In this document: positions 1 through 7,793 of the stretch, piece by piece
How positions within the stretch are numbered: the first letter of the stretch is position 1
Layout: each line of letters begins with the position of its first letter
Assembly (NCBI GenBank): GCA_031424795.1
Contig: JANPIC010000056.1
Coordinates: 1-64,000, forward strand
Source of the DNA: Aalborgiella sp031424795
GTDB lineage: Bacteria > Pseudomonadota > Gammaproteobacteria > Burkholderiales > Burkholderiaceae_C
Reading direction: 5' to 3'
DNA length: 64,000 nucleotides
Position numbers and translations under genes: made by a program
The notes under the pieces: generated by a model
Told to the model about the DNA's origin: nothing
Databases searched by the model: none
The model's input: the letters and a program-made list of their open reading frames with translations, nothing else

Positions 1-483
1 CCGTTTGTGCTGCGCGGCAACGGCAGCTCACCGTTTGACGACGAGGGTGTGCGCGTCAAAGCGCGGCAAGTCATCAAGTCTGGCGTCGTGGAAGGCTACT
101 TTTTAGGCAGCTACAGCGCCCGCAAACTGGGCATGAAAACGACGGGAAACGCCGGCGGATCGCATAATTTGACGATGACATCGACACGCACCCAGGGGGG
201 TGACGATTTGGATGAGATGCTGCGCAAACTCGGCACAGGCTTGTTTGTGACTGAATTGATGGGCTCAGGCGTCAATGGCGTGACGGGTGACTATTCGCGC
301 GGCGCGAGTGGTTTTTGGGTTGAAAACGGCGTGATCGCCTTCCCCGTGCATGAAATCACCATCGCTGGCAATTTCAAAACCATGCTGAAGGGCATTGAGG
401 CCGTGGGTGCAGATACTTATGTCTCTGGCACGAAAACGATGGGGTCGGTGTTGTTGAACAGGATGAAGGTTGCAGGCAGCTAA
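1..483 (+). CDS. pmbA: Metalloprotease-associated PmbA/TldE protein, C-terminal part
   Basis: This is the last 160 residues of a PmbA (TldE) protein, cut by the window edge; the frame is open from base 1, so the true start lies outside. TldD/TldE form a heteromeric protease that processes modified peptides and degrades the antitoxin CcdA in E. coli; TldE is thought to lack the active-site zinc ligands. The tail seen here has the family's end: a Gly-rich stretch around TTGNAGGSHNL, then MGSGVNGVTGDYSRGASGFWVENG and a final segment with EITIAGNF. Full-length family members are about 450 residues. The family assignment is from recognition of these C-terminal motifs; nothing about its operon can be said. 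Confidence 0.9.
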   Translation, partial: PFVLRGNGSSPFDDEGVRVKARQVIKSGVVEGYFLGSYSARKLGMKTTGNAGGSHNLTMTSTRTQGGDDLDEMLRKLGTGLFVTELMGSGVNGVTGDYSRGASGFWVENGVIAFPVHEITIAGNFKTMLKGIEAVGADTYVSGTKTMGSVLLNRMKVAGS

Positions 484-594
484 GTAGCAATTTTTTGCAT
501 GCATGGCTGAGCTACTCTACTCATCTCTTTGTAAGTTTGTGTGCATGCTTACAGAATATACTATGCGGTCTATATAAATACCTAGAGTTCGCAT

Positions 595-1434
595 ATGTTT
601 TTTAAACCAGTTCAAACGATAATTTCTGTTTTTCTTCTGTCGATACTATCAATAACGTGTTCCCAGGCACAGGTTAAAGCGCCATCTCCGCCAGTGACCT
701 CCGAAAACACAGTGGTGCTGCACCCTTGGGTAGTGCCACCACCAAACATGACATCCGAGGCGTATTTCACCAATCTTTCGGATGGCGCGAAAATAGAAAC
801 ACCATTCCGAGCGACTTTTGGGCTGGCCGGAGGTTGGGGTTTGGCTCCCATCACCTCGGCTGCTAGCGGCAAAAGCGGGCACCACCACCTTTTAGTGAAC
901 CGTGATTTGCCACTGGACTTTGGCAAAGCCTTGCCTTTCAACGATCAGTACATTCACTTCGGCAAGGGGCAGATGGAAACCGTGTTGACCCTAGAGCCCG
1001 GCAATTACACATTGCGGCTGCTGTTGGCGGATGACAAGCATATTCCGCGTTTTGTATACAGTAAGCCGGTGAAGGTCGTGGTGACGCGCAAGAACAAGGA
1101 TATTGATCCCAAGAGTCTGATTCTCAATAATGTCAGTCTGTTGAATATAGCGCCAGACGTAAAACTCAAACCACCGTTTCGCGTGCAATTTCATGCATCT
1201 GGGCTGAGCGCAGGGCACCTGAGTCAAAAAACAAAGGACACAGGGCATTTCAGATTGACCTTGACCTCGCCGAGGGGTGGTAAGCCAGAGATATTAAATT
1301 TCGTCAATGGACAAACGGAGACGTGGCTTGCGCCACCTTCGGGACCCTACAGTATGAAATTGGACTTTGTGGATAACAACATGCCGGATAAAACGATGGC
1401 GGCTACGGGGTACGTACCAGTTCGGGTGGAATAG
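595..1434 (+). CDS. Secreted protein with two DUF4399-like domains
   Basis: A 279-residue exported protein of unknown function. Residues 1-25 form a signal peptide (hydrophobic core, then SQAQ). Residues about 55-160 match DUF4399: a TPFRATFGLAG strand, a GHHHLLVN motif with three histidines, and a FGKGQMETVLTLEPGNYTL stretch. Residues about 185-279 look like a second, degenerate copy (PPFRVQFHASGLSAG, NGQTETWLAPPSGPYSM) in which the His cluster is lost. The histidines suggest metal or ligand binding, but this is inference. The upstream gap (484-594) holds no clear terminator or promoter that I can defend. The gene is monocistronic in appearance, with a hairpin shortly after it. Confidence 0.75.
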   Translation: MFFKPVQTIISVFLLSILSITCSQAQVKAPSPPVTSENTVVLHPWVVPPPNMTSEAYFTNLSDGAKIETPFRATFGLAGGWGLAPITSAASGKSGHHHLLVNRDLPLDFGKALPFNDQYIHFGKGQMETVLTLEPGNYTLRLLLADDKHIPRFVYSKPVKVVVTRKNKDIDPKSLILNNVSLLNIAPDVKLKPPFRVQFHASGLSAGHLSQKTKDTGHFRLTLTSPRGGKPEILNFVNGQTETWLAPPSGPYSMKLDFVDNNMPDKTMAATGYVPVRVE

Positions 1435-1485
1435 CTCGGTCAGAAGCTGGGAGCAGATATTCATAAATGTACAATAGTTACATTC

Positions 1486-1505
1486 AAGAATGATCGACCA
1501 TTCTT
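1486..1505. terminator. Hairpin in the gap after the DUF4399 gene
   Basis: Seven-base arms AAGAATG and CATTCTT flank a six-base loop and are followed by a short pyrimidine-rich run. It could end transcription of the preceding gene, but the T tract is poor, so it is only a candidate. Confidence 0.4.
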
Positions 1506-1545
1506 TCTAAACAGCTGAGTTAAGCGCCTAAATTTCAGATCAAAC

Positions 1546-2088
1546 ATGTTGAAAAAGTTACTTTTTATCACCCTAAGCTACATCGCAGCATTTGTCAGCA
1601 CTTCAGTCAACGCACAAAACACGCAAGAGTTGAAGATGAGCACCACCTTGTCTGAAGCGGGGCAGTGGACGCTGATGGCTGCGCCGCTGACGCTGCATTT
1701 CTCGGATATCAACCGTGACCCTAACTCTACTGACGAAAAACACAAATACGTGTGGCTTGTAGGTGCAGAAAAAATGCTCACGGATCGCTATTTTGCAGGC
1801 GCTGCATATTTCAGCAATTCATTCGGACAGCCTACCCAATACGTTTATGTGGGTGCCAAGTTTCGCCCGATTGACGATACGCCCAAGTTCTTCACCAAAG
1901 TGTCAGCTGGCGTTATTCACGGCTACAAACCGCCGTATGACAAGAAAATCCCCATCAACACGTCTAGCGGCTGGGGCTTGGGCGTGATTTCGTCGATAGG
2001 TTGGGACTTCAACGAGCAATTCGCGGCGCAGCTGAACTTGTTAGGTTCAGCTGGTTTGATGTTGCAGATGAACGCGACGGTGAAGTGA
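1546..2088 (+). CDS. Small outer-membrane beta-barrel protein, PagP-like fold suspected
   Basis: A 180-residue exported protein. Residues 1-23 form a signal peptide ending SVNAQ. The mature part shows alternating hydrophobic/aromatic strands (WTLMAAPLTLHF, VWLVGAEKML, RYFAGAAYFSNSFGQPTQYVYVGAKF, FFTKVSAGVIHGY, GWGLGVISSIGWDF) typical of an eight-stranded barrel. Relatives in Burkholderiales are often labelled 'sn-glycerol-3-phosphate transporter' without proof, and the pattern resembles PagP-superfamily barrels. I see no diagnostic catalytic set and give no enzyme name. It sits alone between the DUF4399 gene and the convergent GatB/YqeY gene. Confidence 0.55.
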   Translation: MLKKLLFITLSYIAAFVSTSVNAQNTQELKMSTTLSEAGQWTLMAAPLTLHFSDINRDPNSTDEKHKYVWLVGAEKMLTDRYFAGAAYFSNSFGQPTQYVYVGAKFRPIDDTPKFFTKVSAGVIHGYKPPYDKKIPINTSSGWGLGVISSIGWDFNEQFAAQLNLLGSAGLMLQMNATVK

Positions 2089-2102
2089 TTTACCAGCTGG
2101 GT

Positions 2103-2549
2103 TTATCCAGCTAGGGCTGCCTTCACCGCTGCTGAAACTTGCCCCATCTCAGCCTTGCCCGCCAATTGCGCCTTCGCTGCGCCCATCACTTTACCCATGT
2201 CGCCAGGGCCTGCAGCGCCTAAGCTTGCGACGATGGCTTTCACGGCGACTAACACTTCATCAGACGTCATACGCACCGGCAAGTAGCCCTGCAGCACGGT
2301 GATTTCGGCCGCTTCTTTGTCGGCCATGTCTTTGCGGTCGGCTTTGGTGAAGGCGTCGATGCTGTCTTTGCGCTGTTTGATCATTTTGTCGATGATGGCA
2401 ATCACCATGGCGTCATCCAGCACCACGCGTTCGTCCACTTCTTTTTGCTTGCAGGCAGACAGCAGCAGGCGAATCGTGCCCAAGCGCTCAGCGTCTTTGG
2501 CGCGCATGGCGGTTTTCATGTCTTCGGTGATTTGTTCTTTGAGTAGCAT
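2103..2549 (-). CDS. GatB/YqeY domain protein
   Basis: A 148-residue protein of the GatB/YqeY family. It matches the tRNA-binding tail of the GatB subunit of the Asp/Glu-tRNA amidotransferase but exists alone; its own function is unproven. The family pattern is clear: MKTAMRAKDAERLGTIRLLLSACKQKEVDER at residues about 11-41, and a C-terminal helical domain with KVMGAAKAQLAGKAEMGQVSAAVK. It lies directly downstream of rpsU on the same strand, separated by rpsU's terminator, an arrangement common in proteobacteria (rpsU followed by a YqeY gene and then dnaG/rpoD). Here dnaG and rpoD do not follow; the gene is met by the convergent barrel gene. Confidence 0.9.
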   Translation of the reverse strand: MLLKEQITEDMKTAMRAKDAERLGTIRLLLSACKQKEVDERVVLDDAMVIAIIDKMIKQRKDSIDAFTKADRKDMADKEAAEITVLQGYLPVRMTSDEVLVAVKAIVASLGAAGPGDMGKVMGAAKAQLAGKAEMGQVSAAVKAALAG

Positions 2550-2564
2550 TTTTCTATTTCCTTA

Positions 2565-2601
2565 AAGTAAAAAAGCCCGCAAGAGCATGTCTAGCGGGCT
2601 T
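2565..2601 (-). terminator. Rho-independent terminator of rpsU
   Basis: On the minus strand, eight-base arms AAGCCCGC and GCGGGCTT enclose a 13-base loop and are followed by a T run (seen as A's at 2570-2574 on the plus strand). It lies 25 bases beyond the rpsU stop and before the GatB/YqeY gene, so it would limit read-through into that gene. Confidence 0.85.
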
Positions 2602-2625
2602 GTTTTGCGCTTGAAAGCTGTACGA

Positions 2626-2838
2626 TCAGTACATCTTCTTAGGCAACTGCATTGCGCGAATACGCTTGTAGTTACGCTTGACAGCAGCAGATTTTTTACG
2701 CTTGCGCTCTGTTGTTGGCTTCTCGTAGAACTCACGAGCGCGCAGGTCAGTCAATAGACCCAATTTTTCGATCTGGCGCTTAAAGCGACGCAGTGCAACA
2801 TCAAACGGCTCATTCTCTTTTAAACGAATAGTGGTCAT
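2626..2838 (-). CDS. rpsU: 30S ribosomal protein S21
   Basis: A 70-residue, very basic protein matching ribosomal protein S21 along its whole length (MTTIRLKENEPFDVALRRFKRQIEKLG, then ELRAREFYEKPT-type and KRK-rich segments). S21 joins the small subunit platform and helps base-pairing of mRNA with the 16S 3' end. The length equals the usual 70-71 residues. It is followed by a strong terminator and then a GatB/YqeY gene. Confidence 0.97.
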   Translation of the reverse strand: MTTIRLKENEPFDVALRRFKRQIEKLGLLTDLRAREFYEKPTTERKRKKSAAVKRNYKRIRAMQLPKKMY

Positions 2839-2947
2839 GAAATAATAATTTCTGAAAAATAATTTGCGCTGGGAAGATCGTGGCCCCGCGCGGGGTATTT
2901 GTAGCTACACAGAACAATGGCTCATGAGTGCAGCAGTACAGCATAGG

Positions 2948-2953
2948 ATTATA
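2948..2953 (-). promoter_or_regulatory. Candidate -10 box for rpsU
   Basis: The minus strand reads TATAAT here, about 110 bases upstream of the rpsU start. No convincing -35 hexamer is found at 17 bases, so the call rests on the perfect -10 and on position. The gap 2839-3039 otherwise shows only a GC-rich palindrome at 2884-2895. Confidence 0.4.
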
Positions 2954-3039
2954 CCTAATTTTTAGGCACTTGCTAACTACGACACCGTCATGGAGCAGGT
3001 GTCACTGATGTGGCGCTGAATTTGGGGTACATTTTGAGT

Positions 3040-4053
3040 ATGAATAAAGCCAAAACGCTCACCCGATCCGACATTGCCTCTTACGTTCTAGCGGCGCTAG
3101 CGTTGTTCATTGTGGTGGAGTTTAGCCTGTTGGTAGCTCTGTTTTCAGGGTTGTTGGTCTACGCGCTGGCGCATGTGCTGGTGCCCACGATAGAAAAGCG
3201 CTATAGCAGCAACAAGGCGCGCACTATTGCCGTCGTTTTGCTGTCTTCTGTGATTATTTTGCTCATCAGCGCGGCGATTTGGGGGATTTTGGTGTTTTTC
3301 AGGAGCGAAGCGGGCAACCTGCAAAACCTGCTGCAAAAGCTGGCCGACATCATCGAAGCCTCACGCAACCAACTGCCTGAGTGGTTGAGCGCTTACTTGC
3401 CCGAAGGGGTAGAAGCTTTGCGTGAGCTGATGACGGACTGGCTGCGAGAGCATGCGGGCGAGGCGAAAGGTTTGGGGCAAGAGGCAGGCCACATCATCGT
3501 GCAGCTGGTTTTGGGCATGATTATTGGCAGCATGGTTGCTTTGCAAGATGCGACGACGGAGGATAACTACCGCCCCTTTGCCAAGGCTTTGCTAGACCGC
3601 ATTGGCAACTTGAATCTCATGTTCAGCAAAATCGTCTTCGCCCAAGTGAGAATTTCGCTGATCAACACGGCCTTTACTGCTGTCTATTTGCTGGTGATTT
3701 TGCCTCTGGCAGGCGTGCATTTGCCATTGACCAAAAGCATGATCGCCATCACCTTCTTGGCGGGTTTGATACCTGTGGTGGGCAATATTGTGTCAAACAC
3801 GGTGATTGTCATTGTTGGCCTATCGCATTCGCTGCAGATTGCCGTGGCATCCCTTGTTTTCATGGTCGTGATTCACAAACTAGAATACTTCTTGAACGCC
3901 CGCATCATCGGCAGCCAAATCAACGCCCGCGCTTGGGAAATGTTAACGGCTATTTTGGTGATGGAAACGCTGTTTGGCATGCCAGGTTTGGTGGCTGCGC
4001 CTGTGTTTTACGCGTATCTCAAGAAGGAATTGATGGATCGGCAACTGGTGTAG
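3040..4053 (+). CDS. AI-2E family transporter (permease)
   Basis: A 337-residue inner-membrane protein of the AI-2E/UPF0118 family, whose members export diverse small molecules or act as Na+/H+ antiporters; the substrate cannot be read from sequence. It has paired N-terminal hydrophobic helices (residues about 17-50), another at about 65-85, an amphipathic soluble stretch, and C-terminal helices around residues 200-330 including the typical GLIPVVGNIVSNTVIV segment. I start at the ATG at 3040 rather than the GTG at 3010, which would add ten residues with no family match. The 3' end overlaps the convergent flavoprotein gene by 35 bases. Confidence 0.85.
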   Translation: MNKAKTLTRSDIASYVLAALALFIVVEFSLLVALFSGLLVYALAHVLVPTIEKRYSSNKARTIAVVLLSSVIILLISAAIWGILVFFRSEAGNLQNLLQKLADIIEASRNQLPEWLSAYLPEGVEALRELMTDWLREHAGEAKGLGQEAGHIIVQLVLGMIIGSMVALQDATTEDNYRPFAKALLDRIGNLNLMFSKIVFAQVRISLINTAFTAVYLLVILPLAGVHLPLTKSMIAITFLAGLIPVVGNIVSNTVIVIVGLSHSLQIAVASLVFMVVIHKLEYFLNARIIGSQINARAWEMLTAILVMETLFGMPGLVAAPVFYAYLKKELMDRQLV

Positions 4054-5338
4054 TGAGCTTGGCTTTCAAACCCTGAGCACAGGCAAAGGCGCTGGCCCAC
4101 GCCCACTGGAAGTTGTAGCCGCCCAGCCAGCCGGTCACGTCCAGCACCTCTCCAATGAAATACAACCCGGGCTGTTTGGACTCCATGGTTTGCGACGACA
4201 CATCCCGCGTGTCGACCCCACCCAGCGTCACCTCGGCTTTTTTGTAGCCTTCCGTGCCCGAGGGCGTCAGCTCCCAGTTGGATAGCCGCTGCGCCAATTG
4301 CACCAAGGCTTTGTCGGGCACATCGCTCATGGGGCGCTGCAAAGCGGTGTCAGTGCTGGTCCAAGCATCCGCCAGGCGAGATGGGATATTGGGCACAAGG
4401 TTGGCCAGCTCGTTAGCCACCAGTTTATGGGAGCGAGCCTTAGATTGCTGTAAAAGCGCTAAAACATCCGTATTGGGTGCTAAATTGATTCTAATTGACG
4501 TTTTTTCACGCCAAAAGCTGGAAATCTGCAAAACGGCTGGGCCGCTTAAACCTTTGTGGGTGAAGAGCAAATCTTCCGAAAATGCGGCTTTCTCGTTCAT
4601 TTTGGACTTTTTGGTTCCAGTTTCAATGACGACTGGCAACGCCAAGCCTGCCAAGCCTGCATAAGGCAGCCAGGCATCGCCATCAAATGTCAGTGGCACA
4701 AGGGCGGGGTGTGGTTCAACCATGCGTATATTGAACTGCTTGGCAATACGGTAACCAAAATCAGTCGCGCCGATCTTGGGAATGGACAATCCACCGGTGG
4801 CGATGACGATATTTGAAGTTTGAATGACACCTTTATCACTACTAATTTCATAGCTATCTAGGCAATTAATACGCCGGCTAGAGTCACTTTTTACCTTTAA
4901 ATCAGTGATTTTTTGAGAAATGTCGCTGATGTGACGAACGTGGCACGGCTGCCAGCGCTGCACGCCGCCAGCATCGCATTCGCGCAGCAACATGTCTATT
5001 AAGTCTTGTGCTGAGTTGTCGCAAAACAGCTGGCCTTTGTGCTTTTCGTGGTGGGCGATACCGTGCTTGTCCATCAAGGTAATGAAGTCGCGCGGGGTGT
5101 AGCGGCTCAAGGCACTGCGGCAAAAGTGTGGGTTTTCACTCAAAAAATTGGCGGGGCTGACGTCTTTGTTGGTGAAGTTGGCGCGTCCACCGCCAGAAAT
5201 GCGAATTTTTTCAGCCACTTTGTCGCTGTGGTCGATCACTAAAACCTTCAAACCCGCCTGCCCAGCCACCCCAGCGCAAAACAAGCCAGCTGCACCAGCG
5301 CCTATGACGACGACGTCAAATTGGTGTGATGAGTTCAT
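4019..5338 (-). CDS. HI0933/BaiN-type NAD(P)/FAD-dependent oxidoreductase
   Basis: A 439-residue flavoprotein of the HI0933 family. The FAD-binding Rossmann motif is at residues 9-22 (VVVIGAGAAGLFCA), followed by the family signature KIRISGGGRANFTN at about 44-57, and a C-terminal FAD-contact segment LYFIGEVLDVTGWLGGYNFQWAWASG-like. Members include BaiN, proposed in bile acid metabolism, and proteins of unknown role; no substrate is inferred here. Residues 152-167 are encoded by a 46-base repeat copy, in a frame different from that used in most other copies. The gene converges on the AI-2E gene and is preceded by dadA on the same strand after 38 bases. Confidence 0.85.
   Translation of the reverse strand: MNSSHQFDVVVIGAGAAGLFCAGVAGQAGLKVLVIDHSDKVAEKIRISGGGRANFTNKDVSPANFLSENPHFCRSALSRYTPRDFITLMDKHGIAHHEKHKGQLFCDNSAQDLIDMLLRECDAGGVQRWQPCHVRHISDISQKITDLKVKSDSSRRINCLDSYEISSDKGVIQTSNIVIATGGLSIPKIGATDFGYRIAKQFNIRMVEPHPALVPLTFDGDAWLPYAGLAGLALPVVIETGTKKSKMNEKAAFSEDLLFTHKGLSGPAVLQISSFWREKTSIRINLAPNTDVLALLQQSKARSHKLVANELANLVPNIPSRLADAWTSTDTALQRPMSDVPDKALVQLAQRLSNWELTPSGTEGYKKAEVTLGGVDTRDVSSQTMESKQPGLYFIGEVLDVTGWLGGYNFQWAWASAFACAQGLKAKLTTPVADPSIPS
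4838..4883 (+). repeat. 46-base repeat, copy in the HI0933-type gene
   Basis: The copy reads with ATAGC at the hairpin's right arm, GGCAATTAATACGC and then CGGCTAGAG. The left arm is degenerate. It is on the strand opposite to the gene, and the gene reads it as residues about 152-167 (DSSRRINCLDSYEISS). It is one of nine strong family copies in the window. Confidence 0.8.
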
Positions 5339-5376
5339 AAAAGCTTTTAAAATTTAACAAAGTTGCTTAAAAGAAC

Positions 5377-6645
5377 TTAAAAGCGCGCAAGAGTCATGCC
5401 GTTGATGTCAACATCTGGCATGCGTTTGGCAATCAAATCTGCCAAAACCCGCGCGCTACCGCAGCTCAGCGCCCAGCCGCTGGAGCCATGCCCCAAGTTC
5501 AACCAAATGTTGGGCACACCGCTGGGGCCCAAAACTGGTGGGCCATCAGGCAGCATGGGGCGTGCACCTTTCCACTCATGAACGCTCGCGCCCATGTTGG
5601 AGATGTGCGCCGCGCCAGGAAACCAGTCTTGCAGCACTTTGTAAAGTGTAGAAATGGCACTGATGCGCTTGTTATCCAGCGAACCGCCAATTTCGGCGCT
5701 CCCTGCGACGCGAACGCGGTTGCCTAAGCGTGAAATAGCGACTTTGTAGCGTTCGTCCATCAGGGCGCTGCGTGGCGCGTTGAGGGGTTCACGAATAGCG
5801 GCACTGATGGAGTAGCCATAAATAGGGACGAGTGGCAGCTTGCGTTTCAGGACTTTTAAAATCGGCTTCAACAGTTCGGCGCTAGCCACACCCGCACACA
5901 TCACGATGGCGTCAAATTTGCGTGGCGTGTTCTCATTTGCTATATTTAAAGAAGCGTTATCAACAGATGATACGCCGGCTACAGTCGTATTCATCTCATA
6001 TTTAACGCCTAATTTTTGCGATTCTGCCTTGAGAAGCAAAGTAAATTCGCGACAATTGCCGACTTCGTCGTTGGGCAGATGGATAGCGCCAAAAAAGTCG
6101 TTGTCGGGGTTCAGTGCAGGTTCAATCAAGCGTGCTTCTTCTGCATCGATTTCTTTGAAGGGCACACCGGTTTCGCGTAGCACTTGCAAATTTGGCTGCA
6201 TCAAAGCACTGTCTTTGGCGCTGCGATGCAGCACGATATAGCCTTCGTTTCGCTCAAATTCCAACGACAAATCGGCGGTGATGGCGTGCAGCCGGTCGCG
6301 GCTGTAGCTGGCAAGTGCCTGCATGCGGCTACGGTTGGCAAGGTAGGTGTCTAGCTTGCAGGCGCGCCACCAGTGCCACATCCAAGCCAGCTCGGCACCG
6401 CTGATGGGAAGCTTAATTTTAACGGACGCGTGGCGGCTCAACAGGTGTTTGAACACCTTAAAAGGCATACCGGGCGCAGCCCAAGGGGCAACGTAGCCAG
6501 GCGCGATGATGCCGGCATTGGCAAAGCTGGATTCGACGGCGATGGAAGAGTTGCGCTCAAAAACGGTGACCTCGTGGCCATCACACGCCAGCTCGTAAGC
6601 TGTGGTGACGCCGATGACGCCTGCGCCAACAATGGCAATTTTCAT
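5377..6645 (-). CDS. dadA: D-amino acid dehydrogenase small subunit
   Basis: A 422-residue FAD enzyme that oxidises D-amino acids (classically D-alanine) to 2-oxo acids and passes electrons to the respiratory chain at the membrane. The dinucleotide motif is at residues 3-16 (IAIVGAGVIGVTTA), followed by ELACDGHEVTVFE and the family's SSFANAGIIAPGYVAPWAAPGMP. The C-terminus has WKGARPMLPDGPPVLG and NLGHGSSGWALSCGSARVLADLI. Length fits DadA (about 415-430). No alanine racemase gene adjoins it. Residues 221-236 are encoded by a copy of the 46-base repeat, yet the protein seems not to be lengthened relative to my memory of the family. Confidence 0.93.
   Translation of the reverse strand: MKIAIVGAGVIGVTTAYELACDGHEVTVFERNSSIAVESSFANAGIIAPGYVAPWAAPGMPFKVFKHLLSRHASVKIKLPISGAELAWMWHWWRACKLDTYLANRSRMQALASYSRDRLHAITADLSLEFERNEGYIVLHRSAKDSALMQPNLQVLRETGVPFKEIDAEEARLIEPALNPDNDFFGAIHLPNDEVGNCREFTLLLKAESQKLGVKYEMNTTVAGVSSVDNASLNIANENTPRKFDAIVMCAGVASAELLKPILKVLKRKLPLVPIYGYSISAAIREPLNAPRSALMDERYKVAISRLGNRVRVAGSAEIGGSLDNKRISAISTLYKVLQDWFPGAAHISNMGASVHEWKGARPMLPDGPPVLGPSGVPNIWLNLGHGSSGWALSCGSARVLADLIAKRMPDVDINGMTLARF
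5939..5984 (+). repeat. 46-base repeat, copy in dadA
   Basis: GCTATATTTAAAGAAGC is followed after ten bases by GATACGC and CGGCTACAG. The right hairpin arm has a change. The gene (minus strand) reads it as TVAGVSSVDNASLNIA, the same phase as the copies in lpxB, the methyltransferase, the DUF4149 gene and the aquaporin gene. Confidence 0.75.
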
Positions 6646-6760
6646 GGATAAATACGGTATTTCTGAACGAGAGATATGGGAGAAGTGGGCAGCTGAAAGA
6701 GGAGGCTAATCTGAATTATCGCAATTATCGTTGATACAGATGTAACGCAGAGTGCCATGC

Positions 6761-6766
6761 TATAAT
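6761..6766 (+). promoter_or_regulatory. Candidate extended -10 promoter of rpsB
   Basis: A perfect TATAAT is preceded by TGC, giving an extended -10 (TGN-TATAAT) that needs little from a -35 box. It would place the transcript start near 6773 and give rpsB a leader of about 150 bases. Confidence 0.6.
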
Positions 6767-6772
6767 CGATAG

Positions 6773-6922
6773 GCTTTACCAGCTAGGCATACCCTCTGTG
6801 CACAGATGGCAAAGTTATTCGCAAATCCGTCCATTCAAGGTGTTGCGCAATGACATTCAAACTTCGTTGTGACAAATCGGACTGATTTTAGACCTAACCT
6901 TTTGATTTAATTGGAATTTATC
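6773..6922 (+). other. Long 5' leader of rpsB
   Basis: About 150 bases lie between the likely promoter and the rpsB start, with no open reading frame. Several short inverted repeats are visible, for example CTGTGCACAG. In gammaproteobacteria a leader of rpsB is bound by S2 to repress rpsB-tsf; I infer a comparable role may exist here but did not identify a matching structure. Confidence 0.35.
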
Positions 6923-7678
6923 ATGGCAGTAACAATGCGTGAAATGCTGGATGCGGGCGTTCATTTCGGACACCAAACTCGTTTCTGGAACCCTAAGATG
7001 GCCCCGTTTATTTTCGGTCATCGCAACAAAATACACATCATCAACTTGGAAAAATCGCTCCCGATGTTCCAAGAGGCAACCAAGTTTGTGCGTCAGTTGA
7101 CCGCAAACGGTGGTACCGTGTTGATGGTCGGCACCAAGCGCCAAGCACGCGAAATCTTGTCTACTGAAGCGCTGCGCGCAGGTGTGCCTTTCGTTGACCA
7201 GCGTTGGTTGGGTGGCATGATGACCAACTTCAAAACGGTCAAAATCTCCCTCAAGCGTTTGAAGGAAATGAAAGTTCAGCAAGAAGCTGGTCTTGATGCT
7301 TTGAGCAAAAAAGAGCAACTCATGTTTTCTCGCGAAATGGCCAAGCTAGAGCGCGACATGGGCGGCATTCAGGATATGACTGGTTTGCCAGATGCGATTT
7401 TCGTGATTGACGTCGGTTACCATAAAATTGCCATCTTGGAAGCTCGCAAATTGGGTATTCCTTTGATCGGTGTGGTTGACTCTAACCATTCACCAGAAGG
7501 TATTGACTACATCATTCCAGGTAACGACGACTCATCTAAAGCGGTTGCTTTGTATGCGCGCGGCATTGCTGATGCGATCATCGAAGGCCGCAACAACCGC
7601 TCTAACGAAGTTGTGAAAACTGCCAAGCCTGAAGGCGCGGACGAGTTTGTGGAAGTGGAAGAGGCGCCAGCGGCTTAA
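6923..7678 (+). CDS. rpsB: 30S ribosomal protein S2
   Basis: A 251-residue S2 protein of the small ribosomal subunit. It starts MAVTMREMLDAGVHFGHQTRFWNPKM and carries the family's RWLGGMMTNFKT and VIDVGYHKIAILEARKLGIPLIGVVDSNHSPEGIDY-type segments. I use the ATG at 6923; an in-frame TTG at 6911 would add four non-family residues. It heads the conserved rpsB-tsf-pyrH-frr run, with a terminator-like hairpin before tsf. The C-terminal acidic tail is of normal length. Confidence 0.98.
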   Translation: MAVTMREMLDAGVHFGHQTRFWNPKMAPFIFGHRNKIHIINLEKSLPMFQEATKFVRQLTANGGTVLMVGTKRQAREILSTEALRAGVPFVDQRWLGGMMTNFKTVKISLKRLKEMKVQQEAGLDALSKKEQLMFSREMAKLERDMGGIQDMTGLPDAIFVIDVGYHKIAILEARKLGIPLIGVVDSNHSPEGIDYIIPGNDDSSKAVALYARGIADAIIEGRNNRSNEVVKTAKPEGADEFVEVEEAPAA

Positions 7679-7716
7679 GCCCAAAGCACCAAGCCCCTAG
7701 TTTGCTAGGAAAAAAC

Positions 7717-7744
7717 GAGGGGGCACTGGATGCCCTCTTTTTTT
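7717..7744 (+). terminator. Terminator or attenuator between rpsB and tsf
   Basis: A GAGG-GGGCA arm pairs with TGCCCTC across a five-base loop with one bulge, followed by a run of seven T's. It lies 38 bases after rpsB and 50 bases before tsf. A partial terminator here would set the ratio of S2 to EF-Ts, as in other bacteria. Confidence 0.75.
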
Positions 7745-7793
7745 AGCCAAAATTAGTTTGATTAAATTTTTGAATATTGAGTAGGAGTTAAAT

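Noticed and set aside
2884..2895. GC-rich palindrome CCCCGCGCGGGG upstream of rpsU
   Set aside because: It has no loop and no T run, so it is not a usable terminator, and I know of no factor that binds it.
4019..4053. Overlap of the AI-2E gene and HI0933-type gene as a sign of a frameshift
   Set aside because: Both proteins end with normal family C-termini; short convergent overlaps are common.
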